From: Flavobacterium panacis
GTDB taxonomy: Bacteria; Bacteroidota; Bacteroidia; Flavobacteriales; Flavobacteriaceae
Assembly (NCBI RefSeq): GCF_024649945.1
Contig: NZ_JANKMS010000004.1
Location: 365,384-429,383, forward strand
Length of the DNA stretch: 64,000 nt
Direction of reading: 5' to 3'
This document shows, one piece after another, positions 8,850 to 17,575 of this stretch; the first letter of the stretch is position 1; the number at the start of each line of letters is the position of its first letter. The notes beneath the pieces were generated by a model. It was not told where the DNA came from. It ran no database searches and saw only the letters and a program-made list of their open reading frames with translations. The translations under genes were made by a program, and so were the position numbers.

Positions 8850-9608
8850 TTAAAAGAATAAATCGGTTATTTGAACAGCTACCATATCAATAATAAAAAT
8901 GCTTAATGACGCCGTTACAACAGCAGAATTTGCTGCTTGCCCAACACTTTCTGTTCCGTTTGAGGCATTAAAGCCTTTAAAGCATCCAATCATTCCAATA
9001 AAAAATCCGAAGAAAAATGTTTTAATAGTGGCTGGAAACAGATCTAGAAATTCTAATGATTGGATAATCTGAGTTAGATATCTGTAGAAATTAACATCAC
9101 CATGAATATTAATTCCGACATAACCGCCGACTATTCCAATTGCATCGGCAAAAAATACTAAAATTGGAACCATTAGTGTACAAGCCAAAACTCTAGTCAC
9201 CACCAAATAATTATAGGGATTAACAGCCGAAACTTCCATGGCATCAATTTGTTCGGTTACTTTCATTGATCCTAATTCGGCACCAATTCCAGATGAAATT
9301 TTTCCGGCGCAAATTAGCGCTGTAATTACGGGAGCAATTTCTCTTATCAGCGAAAGCGCCACCATTCCAGGAAGCCAGCTTTCGGCTCCAAATTTTACCA
9401 AAGTTGGTCTTGACTGAAGTGTCAGTACCAAACCCATAATAAATCCTGTAATGGCTACCAACGGAAGAGATTTATATCCGATAACATAACATTGTTTCAA
9501 AAATTCCTTGGTCTCATAAGGCGGTACAAAAACCTCCTTAAAAAACCTTTTGGCGAACAATGTAGTTTCTCCAATTTCGGTAAATGTATTTTTTAGGTTG
9601 AGAATCAA
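8850..9608 (-). CDS. mlaE: ABC transporter permease (MlaE)
   Basis: 252 residues with five to six hydrophobic segments and the typical MlaE/Ttg2B core (YVIGYKSLPLVAITGFIMG, GAELGSMKVTEQIDAMEV, NPYNYLVVTRVLAC). This is the inner-membrane permease of the Mla phospholipid transport system. First gene of the operon; 264 bp upstream separate it from the glycosyltransferase gene and hold a terminator hairpin. Confidence 0.93.
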   Translation of the reverse strand: MILNLKNTFTEIGETTLFAKRFFKEVFVPPYETKEFLKQCYVIGYKSLPLVAITGFIMGLVLTLQSRPTLVKFGAESWLPGMVALSLIREIAPVITALICAGKISSGIGAELGSMKVTEQIDAMEVSAVNPYNYLVVTRVLACTLMVPILVFFADAIGIVGGYVGINIHGDVNFYRYLTQIIQSLEFLDLFPATIKTFFFGFFIGMIGCFKGFNASNGTESVGQAANSAVVTASLSIFIIDMVAVQITDLFF

Positions 9609-9800
9609 AATATTTATGTTTTAGTGTGTTGCAAAATTGAAAATCAATTCTTTAACAGTTTTTTAGACTTGGTGAATTATAGATTAAATTTAGTGTAATA
9701 CTTGTTAAAATATTTTACACAAATTTTTTAGAGCTTTATATAATTTTCATCAAAACATAATAAGTGGAGTAATTTGACGTTGCGGATTATGTGAAACAAA

Positions 9801-9827
9801 AAATCCCTTTCATTAAGAAAGGGATTT
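9801..9827 (-). terminator. Intrinsic terminator of the GH130-GT4 operon
   Basis: A 10-bp perfect stem (9801-9810 with 9818-9827), about 45 nt after the stop of the glycosyltransferase gene. On the minus strand it is followed by a T-run. Confidence 0.8.
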
Positions 9828-9872
9828 TCCAGGTTTTAAAAGTGAAGTATTTGGCTAGCTAAGCCCGTTATA

Positions 9873-12143
9873 TTATGAGTTGATCGCTATTCCTGATCGG
9901 CTTTTCATTAAGGGAATCACTTTAGATTGAGAAATGGCTAATTTTTCCATTAATAATCTTGCCGTTAAATAACAAACTGTAGATTCTGCCCCTTGATTTA
10001 AATTTACGTTGTATTTTTCTAATCCATCATAACCGCCGCCGCTTACTGGATTGTACATAATCTGATTTAAATGATTTTTTCCTAAAAACCAGTTAAAAGC
10101 AGCTTTCATTTTCTTTTTGTAATGCGGTGTTTTAAATTCATTATAAAATGCATTTAAAGTCATTATCGTGTACGTAACATCTATTGGTTGTTCGCCATAT
10201 TCATGTGGTTCCGAACCTTTGTAGTGCCAGCTTTGATTAGAGATTGCTTTGAAATTTCCATTTACAAATGTTTTAGAAATCAAGAAATCTAATGAGTCTA
10301 ACGCTACTTTTTGGTAAACCGGTTTGTTGGTTATAAGATAGGCGTACAACATCGATTCTGGAAGAATTCCATTTCCGTATGTTAGATAATTTTCAAACCA
10401 TTGCCAGTCTTCTGTTGCTGTATCTTCATAATTCGCCAATAGTTTGGCATTTAGTTTATTGATAATGGCCGCAACATATAAATTCGGAATGGTAGAATGA
10501 TACAGATATAAACCTTTAGTTGCAAATCCAATCGAACGTGGTGACTGAATGGTTTCGGTCCATTTTAACGAATGCAACAAACATTTAGCTGCTTTTTTAT
10601 AAATAGCTTCAGGAAGAATATCTGAAATCGAAACCACTGTTCCTAATGCCCAAATGGCTCTTGCATTTGAATCTTCTAAATTCACTTCGGCATTTTGTTC
10701 TACATGCTCGCGATTTTCCTGATCTACATAATTGATAAAATTTCCTTTTGGTTGTTGACAACGCTGGATAAAATCTAAATAGATTAAAATATAGCCTAAA
10801 TCTTCTTTGTCCTGAGTCAGTTTATAATGCATACAAAAAGCAATTAAGGCTCTAGCGTTATCATCTAATGTATATCCTGACTCTAAATCTGGAATAGAAA
10901 TTTTACTAAACTGAATAATACCAAGATCTGTCGTTAGTTTTTTGATATGTTTTAACTGAATATCAGGATAACTAAATTTGATCTCCGACGGATTATCAAT
11001 TAGTTTTTTATAGGTGTTCATTTGTGTAATTCCAACATTTTCCCATGAAGAGGCTCTCATTTTAGTAAATGAACTAATACCCATTTCATGTCTTAAGTTT
11101 TCATCTTCGATTAACTTAATAGCTGCTTCTGCAAATTGATCTGGTTCGCCAATATCACACAAAATCCCAGCATCTTTAGTTAGTACTTCTTTAGTATGTG
11201 GAATTTTAGAAGCCACAATCGGACAAGCACAGCTCATTGCATAAGAAAAAGTGCCGCTTACAGCCTGATTCGGATCTTTGGACGTAAACATATAAATATC
11301 TGTTGCTTTTAAATATTCTAAAAGCTCATCTGTATCTAAATATTGATTTACGAATCGAACATTATTTTGAAGGTTTAATTCTTCAACAATTCCTTCCAGT
11401 TTGTCACGGTAAGGATCTTTTCCATCTTTAATTAAATTTGGATGTGTTTTACCAATAATTAAATACAAAGCATTCGGAGCTTTTTCTACAATTTTTGGAA
11501 GTGCTTGTAATCCTGTTTCTATATTTTTTCCTTCGCCTAAAAGTCCGAAAGTAGATAATACCAATCTGTCCTGAATATTTAATTTTTCCTTTGCAGTTTC
11601 AGGGGTTTCATAAACAACAATATGGGTTCCGTGAGGTACACAAGTAATTATTTCTTCATTGATCTCGTAATCATTTATTAATATTTCCTTGGATTTATTA
11701 GTCATTACAAAAACCGAATTGCTGTAACTCAACAAGAGTTTTACAAATGTCCTCAATTCATCATTCGGATTCGGAATTACACTATGAAAAGTAAAAGTTA
11801 CAGGTTTCTGAATCACGTTTAAGAAGTCTAAAAGATGATCTCCGTAATTTCCTGAAAACAAACCAAATTCATGTTGAATATGCACTAGTTTTACTGTCTC
11901 ATCGGCATTAATTTCTTCAGCTACTTTAGCATACTCTTCTCTATTTTTAGTGTTTAGGGTAAACGTCTGTGTTGGTTCTTCTTTAGGTTCATTAACCAAT
12001 TCACATATTTCACACTGGATAGATTTACCATAAACATCCATTATTCCTTTAATGGTGTCTTGTGTATAAGTTGCTATCCCACATTGTGTTGGTGGAAAAG
12101 TAGAAAGAAAAACTATTTTTGATTTATTTGATATTGTTTTCAT
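9873..12143 (-). CDS. GT4-type glycosyltransferase fused to an alpha-helical toroid-like domain
   Basis: 756 residues. Residues about 1-390 form a GT-B glycosyltransferase (N-terminal STFPPTQCGIATYTQD; second Rossmann half with RLVLSTFGLLGEGKNIETGL). In the aligned position of the family-4 E-x7-E motif it reads Q-AVSGTFS-Y, so both glutamates are replaced. Residues about 400-740 are all-helical, with repeated aromatic helices and GGGYDGLEKYNVNLNQGAES, like the barrel of glycoside hydrolases or mannose-processing enzymes. The gene overlaps the upstream GH130 gene by 20 nt. It probably makes or remodels a mannose-type oligosaccharide; donor and acceptor are unknown. Confidence 0.8.
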   Translation of the reverse strand: MKTISNKSKIVFLSTFPPTQCGIATYTQDTIKGIMDVYGKSIQCEICELVNEPKEEPTQTFTLNTKNREEYAKVAEEINADETVKLVHIQHEFGLFSGNYGDHLLDFLNVIQKPVTFTFHSVIPNPNDELRTFVKLLLSYSNSVFVMTNKSKEILINDYEINEEIITCVPHGTHIVVYETPETAKEKLNIQDRLVLSTFGLLGEGKNIETGLQALPKIVEKAPNALYLIIGKTHPNLIKDGKDPYRDKLEGIVEELNLQNNVRFVNQYLDTDELLEYLKATDIYMFTSKDPNQAVSGTFSYAMSCACPIVASKIPHTKEVLTKDAGILCDIGEPDQFAEAAIKLIEDENLRHEMGISSFTKMRASSWENVGITQMNTYKKLIDNPSEIKFSYPDIQLKHIKKLTTDLGIIQFSKISIPDLESGYTLDDNARALIAFCMHYKLTQDKEDLGYILIYLDFIQRCQQPKGNFINYVDQENREHVEQNAEVNLEDSNARAIWALGTVVSISDILPEAIYKKAAKCLLHSLKWTETIQSPRSIGFATKGLYLYHSTIPNLYVAAIINKLNAKLLANYEDTATEDWQWFENYLTYGNGILPESMLYAYLITNKPVYQKVALDSLDFLISKTFVNGNFKAISNQSWHYKGSEPHEYGEQPIDVTYTIMTLNAFYNEFKTPHYKKKMKAAFNWFLGKNHLNQIMYNPVSGGGYDGLEKYNVNLNQGAESTVCYLTARLLMEKLAISQSKVIPLMKSRSGIAINS

Positions 12144-13182
12144 GAGGATTCATTTTTAATTCGGTTAATAACTCGTTAAGGTTCAAAGAAGCCACCGCAA
12201 TCTTATCATCGGCAGCACCGTAATAAATATATAATTGGTCTTCAAAAATGGCAGTTCCTGTTGGAAAAACTACATAATTTACATAACCATGACGTTCATA
12301 ATGTTCTGAAGGTGTGATTATAGGTTTAGGCAATCTTGCAATTACTTTTGACGGATTTTCTAAATCCAATAAAACTGCGGCAGCATGATAAACCAACCCT
12401 TTTTCTCTTCTTTCAGCAGCATGATAAATTAAAAGCCAACCGTCTGCTGTTTCAATTGGCGGTGCTCCAGGACCAATATGACTTGTTTCGTGTTCATATT
12501 TGGGTTCAAGCACAATATAATCAGGAAGATTTTTTAAATAATTCTTCCAAAATTCTTCAGTTAGTTCTGATTTCTTCTCAAACGAAAAAATCTGAATGGA
12601 TGGAAAAAGACGATGCAGAGCAACAAATTTCCCATTTATTTTCTTTGGAAAAAGAACTACGTTTTTGTCCCAAACAAATAAGTTTTCTTTTATGGTTTCG
12701 GTCAGCGGATAATTTCTTTCTGTATTAAAAGCCAAAATCTTTGCAACACTTGGATTCTGTAAATGGTTTTTAATTACATTTTTGAAATCATGAAGAATAA
12801 ACTTCGGCGTAATAATTCCTTTTTTCTTAAAACTCATCAGATCTTTAGAAACAGCCAATGCACCACAAGCGTTGATTCCGTCATAAGTTACATAAGTCAT
12901 GTAATATCGATCCTCGATTTTAGTAATTCTTGGATCTTCAACTCCGTGAATTTCATAGATATATTCGGGAGTAAAAATCGGCTGTGTATTTCTCTCTACT
13001 AAAGTGGTCGGTCCTTCAAAACGACAATAGCCAATAGTAGAAAAATTTCCTTTTTTAGCCGCTCGATAAAACATATGAACTTTATTTCCTTCCTGATATA
13101 TTGCTGGATTCAAAACGCCTAATTCTTCAAAAGCTCTGTCGGTTTTTTCTAAAATTACACCGTGCTTTTTTGCCTCTTTCAT
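12124..13182 (-). CDS. GH130 family glycosidase/phosphorylase
   Basis: 352 residues forming a five-bladed beta-propeller with the GH130 signature HGVEDPRIT (the Asp is the expected general acid) and repeated propeller strands (GDxxIxYGAAD-like YIYYGAADDKIAVASL near the C terminus). GH130 enzymes cleave or phosphorolyse beta-mannosides, releasing mannose-1-phosphate in the characterised cases. The 20-nt overlap with the glycosyltransferase gene implies tight co-expression and a shared substrate. Whether this enzyme is a phosphorylase or a hydrolase cannot be told by eye. Length is normal. Confidence 0.85.
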   Translation of the reverse strand: MKEAKKHGVILEKTDRAFEELGVLNPAIYQEGNKVHMFYRAAKKGNFSTIGYCRFEGPTTLVERNTQPIFTPEYIYEIHGVEDPRITKIEDRYYMTYVTYDGINACGALAVSKDLMSFKKKGIITPKFILHDFKNVIKNHLQNPSVAKILAFNTERNYPLTETIKENLFVWDKNVVLFPKKINGKFVALHRLFPSIQIFSFEKKSELTEEFWKNYLKNLPDYIVLEPKYEHETSHIGPGAPPIETADGWLLIYHAAERREKGLVYHAAAVLLDLENPSKVIARLPKPIITPSEHYERHGYVNYVVFPTGTAIFEDQLYIYYGAADDKIAVASLNLNELLTELKMNPHENNIK

Positions 13183-13250
13183 TTTCTTTCTAAGTTTTAC
13201 TCAAAATTACCCTGAGATAGAAGCGACGATTAATCCAATCCATTAAAAAA

Positions 13251-13366
13251 TTAACTCAAAAGCCTAAACATGGTAATTCTGTAAGACAAAAAAATAATAG
13301 TGAAAACGCTAGATATGATGCTGTTTTTTAATGTATTGAGTTAATTTAAAAAACGTTTTGAGTTAA
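13251..13366. promoter_or_regulatory. Three copies of TTGAGTTAA in a divergent promoter region
   Basis: TTGAGTTAAT occurs at 13336-13345 and 13358-13367 as direct repeats 22 bp apart (two helical turns). Its reverse complement TTAACTCAAA lies at 13251-13260. They sit between the divergent GH130 and DUF1328 genes, where a shared operator would be expected. The binding protein is unknown. Confidence 0.4.
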
Positions 13367-13454
13367 TGAGATTTGTAAGAATAAAAGAACTTTGAGTAAC
13401 AAACAAAAAAGGGCTTATAATAAGTCGTATTTACGAACTTAAAAATTAAATATT

Positions 13455-13616
13455 ATGTTACGCTGGACAGTTATTTTTATAATCCTGGCTATTGTTGCCG
13501 GAATTTTTGGTTTTGGAGGTATTGCCGCCGGAGCTGCAAGCATTGCTAAAATCTTATTCTTTATCTTTTTAGTGTTATTTATTATTTCACTGATTTCAGG
13601 AAGAAGAAAAGTTTAG
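13455..13616 (+). CDS. DUF1328 family small membrane protein
   Basis: 53 residues beginning MLRWTVIFIILAIVAGIFGF, then GGIAAGAASIAKILFFIF, ending SGRRKV. Two hydrophobic segments joined by a Gly/Ala-rich turn are the full DUF1328 (YtjA) pattern. These are tiny inner-membrane proteins common next to stress genes and often induced by general stress. Start codon chosen because it begins exactly at the conserved MLRW. Its upstream region holds the TTGAGTTAA sites. Confidence 0.88.
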   Translation: MLRWTVIFIILAIVAGIFGFGGIAAGAASIAKILFFIFLVLFIISLISGRRKV

Positions 13617-13620
13617 ATGG

Positions 13621-13832
13621 AGGGACAAAGGGGCAAAGTGACAGAGTGACAAAGTTTTCTCTCTGGACGTTTGTTTTTGTAGCTCCCTTAAAGGAATATG
13701 GAGAGGTTCGAAGTAAAAAAGTTTATAAGCATTTAGACTTTGTTACTTTGAACCTTTGTTACTTCTAGAAATTATAAAATTCAAAGTTTTAAGCCTTTGT
13801 CACTCTGTCCCTTTGTTACTTTGAACCTTTTT
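13621..13832. repeat. GACAAAGT-type intergenic inverted repeat
   Basis: Left arm at 13621-13654 and right arm at 13794-13830; 13640-13654 and 13795-13809 are perfect 15-bp inverted repeats. The middle holds further ACTTTGTTAC runs. A related half-copy lies at 31864-31905. Nothing coding was seen. Confidence 0.6.
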
Positions 13833-14300
13833 TCAAAACCACTTCGCATAATATTTCCTAGTTATAAAAGCAATTGGAATTCCAACGCAGCAAATCACAA
13901 TTAGGATAGAAAGTAAAAGCGGAAAATCAAGATTTTTTTCTGGTAAAACAGGAAAAACAATAGGAAGTACAATAAGATTCATTACAACCCAAATGAAAAA
14001 TCCATAAGTGATTCCCGATAAAAAGGTATTTATTTTAAAGAACGGAAAATAAGGAAAGATTTTAAAGTAAAACCAAGCGAAAATAAAGGCGATTAAAAAA
14101 TGTAAACCTAGTCCCAGAAACGTCATTTCCAGTCCGTTGGTGTAAGCTTCTTTTTTGAAAATTCCGCTTGCTATAGAGCGTAAAATGTTTTCGGCAGTAG
14201 TTTTATGAAGAATCACAGAATAAATTAAAATTGCAGCCGTAATGTCTAATGTTCCTGCGACTAAACCAGACGAAACAATGGTTTTAACTTTTGATCTCAT
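13833..14300 (-). CDS. Four-helix integral membrane protein, unknown function
   Basis: 155 residues with four hydrophobic segments at roughly 10-27, 60-82, 92-114 and 125-147 and short loops. It begins MRSKVKTIVSSGLVAGTLDIT; the Gly-Leu-Val-Ala-Gly-Thr turn recalls the DUF1440/YagU group of inner-membrane proteins, but I would not insist on it. It lies 25 nt downstream of the DinB-like gene on the same strand, so the two are probably co-transcribed. Confidence 0.7.
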   Translation of the reverse strand: MRSKVKTIVSSGLVAGTLDITAAILIYSVILHKTTAENILRSIASGIFKKEAYTNGLEMTFLGLGLHFLIAFIFAWFYFKIFPYFPFFKINTFLSGITYGFFIWVVMNLIVLPIVFPVLPEKNLDFPLLLSILIVICCVGIPIAFITRKYYAKWF

Positions 14301-14325
14301 AAAAAAGATTTTGCATTAATTGATT

Positions 14326-14835
14326 TTATTTTTTCCTGATATTTTCAAAAATCGATTTTAACTGTTGAGTATGTCTTTGTGTATGCACAATTGCAAAATG
14401 AAGCCATTCATAAATAGTAAGGTTTTCTAAACCAGGTATTTTGGCATCAAGACAAGTCGGTGTTAAATCGTAGGTTTCGGCGGCTTCAAATAAATCATTT
14501 TGTATTTTCTTTACAGAAGCAGTCAAAGTACTTTTTTCATAATCAATTGCAGCAGGTTTTATATTTTCTGGAGATTGGTATTTGGTAGTATAATCTAAAA
14601 ATATTGCGTCGAGTTGTTTAACGTATTCGTCGGGTTTGCGTGTAGTTTTTTCTGTATTTCCTGCAAAAAGCATTGGAATTCCAGAACAGGCGAGTATGAT
14701 ATGCTGCACAGTTTGTCCTCCTGTCCAGCTTCCTTCAAATGGAATTATATTGATTTCTTCTTTAGAAAAATCAGAAATAATATCATTCAGTTTACCATAA
14801 GTTTCTAAAATAGTATTTTGTACAGCACTTTTCAT
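14326..14835 (-). CDS. DinB family protein
   Basis: 169 residues of the four-helix DinB/YfiT fold: an N-terminal helix, SWTGGQTVQHIILACSG carrying the first metal-ligand His, and C-terminal HFAIVHTQRHTQQL with the second and third His. Such proteins are putative metal-dependent hydrolases or thiol transferases, often damage- or stress-linked. No partner beyond the membrane protein that follows it. Confidence 0.82.
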   Translation of the reverse strand: MKSAVQNTILETYGKLNDIISDFSKEEINIIPFEGSWTGGQTVQHIILACSGIPMLFAGNTEKTTRKPDEYVKQLDAIFLDYTTKYQSPENIKPAAIDYEKSTLTASVKKIQNDLFEAAETYDLTPTCLDAKIPGLENLTIYEWLHFAIVHTQRHTQQLKSIFENIRKK

Positions 14836-15013
14836 CTTTTTTTATTTTAGAGATTAGATACAACAATAGAGGTAAAGCGGAGATTTTTGGCAAAAAATCC
14901 ACAGTACATTTTTGTGAAATTAAATTTATAGAATTAGGGGAATGATAGTATTTCAAATATACGATAAAAAATAATAAAATGCTAAATATCAGTAATTTGA
15001 AAGTTGTTAATTT

Positions 15014-15223
15014 TTAAGGTAGTACTTCGCAGGAATAACCATGAAAATTTAAAACATCAATAATTTTTGTATTCGAAATGGATGGTGCATGAATACGAAG
15101 AATTTTATCGCAATCTTCTAAATCGAAGTTGATCGAGCTGTTTGGAAAATGTTCAAGAAGGGTTTCAATGATCATTTTACATTGCCATTCTTCCTGAACA
15201 TTTGTTTTAAAAACTTCAATCAT
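15014..15223 (-). CDS. Small protein with ferredoxin-like (HMA-like) fold, no metal motif
   Basis: 69 residues, MIEVFKTNVQEEWQCKMIIE... ending CEVLP. The beta-alpha-beta spacing (FKTNV, then a helix, then DKILRIHAPS, then a helix, then CEVL) looks like a heavy-metal-associated domain that lacks the CxxC pair. It follows the DoxX gene by 12 nt and is likely co-transcribed. Function unknown; the fold is inferred from pattern only. Confidence 0.6.
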   Translation of the reverse strand: MIEVFKTNVQEEWQCKMIIETLLEHFPNSSINFDLEDCDKILRIHAPSISNTKIIDVLNFHGYSCEVLP

Positions 15224-15235
15224 AAAGTTTTGTTT

Positions 15236-15616
15236 TTAGAGCGCTATATTTTTATAACGCTGTATTTTGTGATAGGTTACATACGAAATAATTAAAACTG
15301 CAAGAACAATCAAAGGAAAGAAACCTTGAAAATCCATTCCGTCTACTGCAAAATGACTTATCGAAGCAAAGATAAAATCGAAAGCAAATCCAGCATAAGC
15401 CCATTCTTTAATGCGTCCAGGCACTTGTGGAATAATTAAAGCTAAAACTCCAAGGATTTTAAAGACAACCAAAGCGTTTCCAAAATACTCAGGATAGCCA
15501 AGATGTCTGATTCCTTCTTTAGCCAATTCAGACTGAGAAGTTAAAGCTGGCATAACGCCTTCAAATAAAAAAATAAGGATTGTAGTAGTCCAGAAAAGGA
15601 TTTTTGTTGTTTTCAT
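15236..15616 (-). CDS. DoxX family membrane protein
   Basis: 126 residues with four membrane segments. The DoxX pattern is visible: HLGYPEYFGNALVVFKILGVLALIIP followed by KEWAYAGFAFDFIFASISH. Members are quinone- or redox-linked inner-membrane proteins of loosely defined role. Upstream, a repeat-rich region of about 360 bp precedes the start. Confidence 0.85.
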   Translation of the reverse strand: MKTTKILFWTTTILIFLFEGVMPALTSQSELAKEGIRHLGYPEYFGNALVVFKILGVLALIIPQVPGRIKEWAYAGFAFDFIFASISHFAVDGMDFQGFFPLIVLAVLIISYVTYHKIQRYKNIAL

Positions 15617-15725
15617 TGGGTATTTGTTTTAAAAGGTTATTAGTTAATGTATTACAAATCTAATAATGTTTTCCTTTTAATGAAATACGCATTTACGACT
15701 ATTTTAGGGGCATTTTGGACAATTG

Positions 15726-15767
15726 TTAGTTGTTAGTTGTTAGTTGTTAGTTGTTAGTTGTTAGTTG
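15726..15767. repeat. TTAGTTG heptamer tandem array (6 copies)
   Basis: Six exact head-to-tail copies of TTAGTTG about 110 bp upstream of the DoxX start and outside any gene. Slippage could change the copy number. No CRISPR-like spacers. Confidence 0.9.
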
Positions 15768-15783
15768 TGATGGACTTACCTTC

Positions 15784-15956
15784 CTGTTTGTCATCCCGAG
15801 GGACGAGGGATCTTCGCAAGTGACTCTACAAAGATTGACAGTAACAGTTTGTCATTTCGACTGAAAGGAGAAATCACACTAGAAATTCCACACAGTATTT
15901 CGTCAATCTTTGTCGAATCCCGCGTGCGATTTCTCCTTTCAGTCGAAATGACAAAA
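15784..15956. repeat. GTCATTTCGA palindromic element (half copy plus full copy)
   Basis: A half element (15789-15848, GTCATCCCGAGGGACGAGGG type) is followed by a full element whose ends, 15852-15880 and 15924-15952, are inverted repeats of GTCATTTCGACTGAAAGGAG. It shares its inner ATCGACAAAGATTG-like box, here in inverse orientation, with the copies at 25605, 40316 and 40861. No coding content. Confidence 0.8.
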
Positions 15957-15974
15957 ATGCTGAAAAATTGGAAT

Positions 15975-16706
15975 TTATGAAATAAAGTAATTCGTAATCA
16001 AAAACAAATCCTCAAAACCCAATCTACTATAAATACCTTTCCCTAAAGGAGAAGCTTGTAAATGCGCATAATCACAATCGGCATCAATGGCTTCGTTAAT
16101 GGCGAATTTCATGATTTCTTCAGCAAAACCTTTTTTACGCATTTCGGGAATTACGCCAACGCCATGAATTCCCATAATATTTTCGGTTTGAAAAAGAGTA
16201 AGTGTTCCTATTGGTTTATCCTCTAAATGAACCAGATAAAATTTGACATTTTCATAATTATGAACCAATGTTTCTTTACTAATTACATAACTAAATGACA
16301 ACGGATAAATATCGGACCAAGTTTTAGCATCTTCTTCATTTAAAACTCTTCTAAAAGTAAGATTGCTTTCAGTTGGAAATTTTTCGCCTAGTTTTAAAGC
16401 CATGGCTGCGAGTTGAACTCGGATTTGAAATCCGTTTTTCTCGAAAATTTCTTTTGAATTACTTCCGAAAATATCCCAATACGGAATAATTAGACCTGGA
16501 TTTTGGTCTATGATTTCAAGAATCTGAGGCAGATTTTCTTCTGAAATATCTTCACGAAACCATAATCGGTTTGGCCAACCTGAGTTTTTTATTTGGCTGA
16601 ATTGAAAAGGATCATTTTTATGGTAAGAAAGGAGAGGAGTAGCAACCGTTTTCCAAAGCGCTGTAAGGTTATCGATATTGTCTTTGATGAGGTTTATATT
16701 TTTCAT
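15975..16706 (-). CDS. GNAT family N-acetyltransferase
   Basis: 243 residues. The acetyl-CoA binding motif is GVGVIPEMRKKGFAEEIMKF in the C-terminal third, preceded by the beta4 strand HLEDKPIGTLTLFQ and followed by DYAHLQASPLGKGIYSRLGF, a classic GNAT C-terminal half. The N-terminal 110 residues are a second, degenerate half-domain. Substrate unknown. It lies downstream of the Crp/Fnr gene with a 73-nt gap and may share its transcript. Confidence 0.88.
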   Translation of the reverse strand: MKNINLIKDNIDNLTALWKTVATPLLSYHKNDPFQFSQIKNSGWPNRLWFREDISEENLPQILEIIDQNPGLIIPYWDIFGSNSKEIFEKNGFQIRVQLAAMALKLGEKFPTESNLTFRRVLNEEDAKTWSDIYPLSFSYVISKETLVHNYENVKFYLVHLEDKPIGTLTLFQTENIMGIHGVGVIPEMRKKGFAEEIMKFAINEAIDADCDYAHLQASPLGKGIYSRLGFEDLFLITNYFIS

Positions 16707-16779
16707 TTTCTGAAACTCAAATTAAAATGTGCAACAAAGATAAAACTAGCTTTCCTGAAAAACCTTTACATATGTTGAT

Positions 16780-17385
16780 TTACAAATCTTTTTCGAGACT
16801 TTTTCTGATTCGGCTTAACTGTGTTGGCGTAATACCTAAATGCGATGCAATGTGTAATAACGGAACACGATCCGCAATATCTGGATGTTTCTCCAAAAGG
16901 GTGACATATCTTTCAGTTGCATTTTGCATCACAAGTGCGACTTCTCTTTGTTCTTTTTCTATAATCCAATGTCTTTCTAGATGAGCAATATAAAAGTTTT
17001 TAAGATCGTCATTTTCGTTAATCGCCTCAATATATTTTTTATAATTGATGTTGATTACAATGGAATCTTCCAAAGCTTCAATAGTAAAATTGGAAGGCGT
17101 TTGAAGCATCAATGAAACTTTAGAACCTGCAAGATAATTGTCAAGAAAAAGGTTTTTATTGTAGAAATTTCCTTGTTCGTCTGTTATATAAGCTCGTAAA
17201 ACTCCTTTTGCTATAAAGTGAAGGTTTTTTGCAATTTCTCCGTTTTGTAAAAGTGTTTCTCCTTTTTTAATTGATTGAAAACTGGTAATGTTTTCAATCA
17301 GTTTCCATGAATTTTCAGAGATAGGATAATAACTTTCAATGGTTTGTTTTAAGTTGTTGAGATATGTTTCTTTATTGAAAGTCAT
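16780..17385 (-). CDS. Crp/Fnr family transcriptional regulator
   Basis: 201 residues: an N-terminal cyclic-nucleotide-binding-like beta-barrel (about 25-125, with LLQNGEIAKNLHFIAKGVLR) and a C-terminal winged helix reading ATERYVTLLEKHPDIADRV, then ASHLGITPTQLSRIRKSL. No cysteine cluster of the Fnr type is present. Bacteroidota members of this group usually lack clear ligand residues. Targets unknown; a GCCACGAATTTCAC repeat lies directly upstream. Confidence 0.88.
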   Translation of the reverse strand: MTFNKETYLNNLKQTIESYYPISENSWKLIENITSFQSIKKGETLLQNGEIAKNLHFIAKGVLRAYITDEQGNFYNKNLFLDNYLAGSKVSLMLQTPSNFTIEALEDSIVININYKKYIEAINENDDLKNFYIAHLERHWIIEKEQREVALVMQNATERYVTLLEKHPDIADRVPLLHIASHLGITPTQLSRIRKSLEKDL

Positions 17386-17401
17386 TTGTTTTGAAGTTTT
17401 G

Positions 17402-17567
17402 CCATGAAGGCGCTAAGGCTCTAAGTTTTTATAGCCACGAATTTCACTAATTTTCACGAATTATTTTATAGTTGTTGAGAATAAAAAAAATTAGCGAAAA
17501 TTAGTGAAATTCGTGGCAACTATAAAAAAATAAATATTGCGTCTTAGCGCCTTTGCAGCAAACAACA
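17402..17567. repeat. GCCACGAATTTCAC inverted-repeat element, copy 1
   Basis: Nested inverted repeats. The outer arms are GCCATGAAGGCGCTAAGGC and its counterpart ending GCGTCTTAGCGCCTTTGCAG; the inner arms start with GCCACGAATTTCACTAATTT and end AGTGAAATTCGTGGC. A second copy lies at 18078-18230, so the lipoprotein gene between them is bracketed. Confidence 0.75.
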
Positions 17568-17575
17568 ATTACGCA

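Noticed and set aside
15726..15767. Tandem TTAGTTG as a CRISPR-like array
   Set aside because: Unit of 7 bp with no spacers and no Cas genes; a simple sequence repeat.
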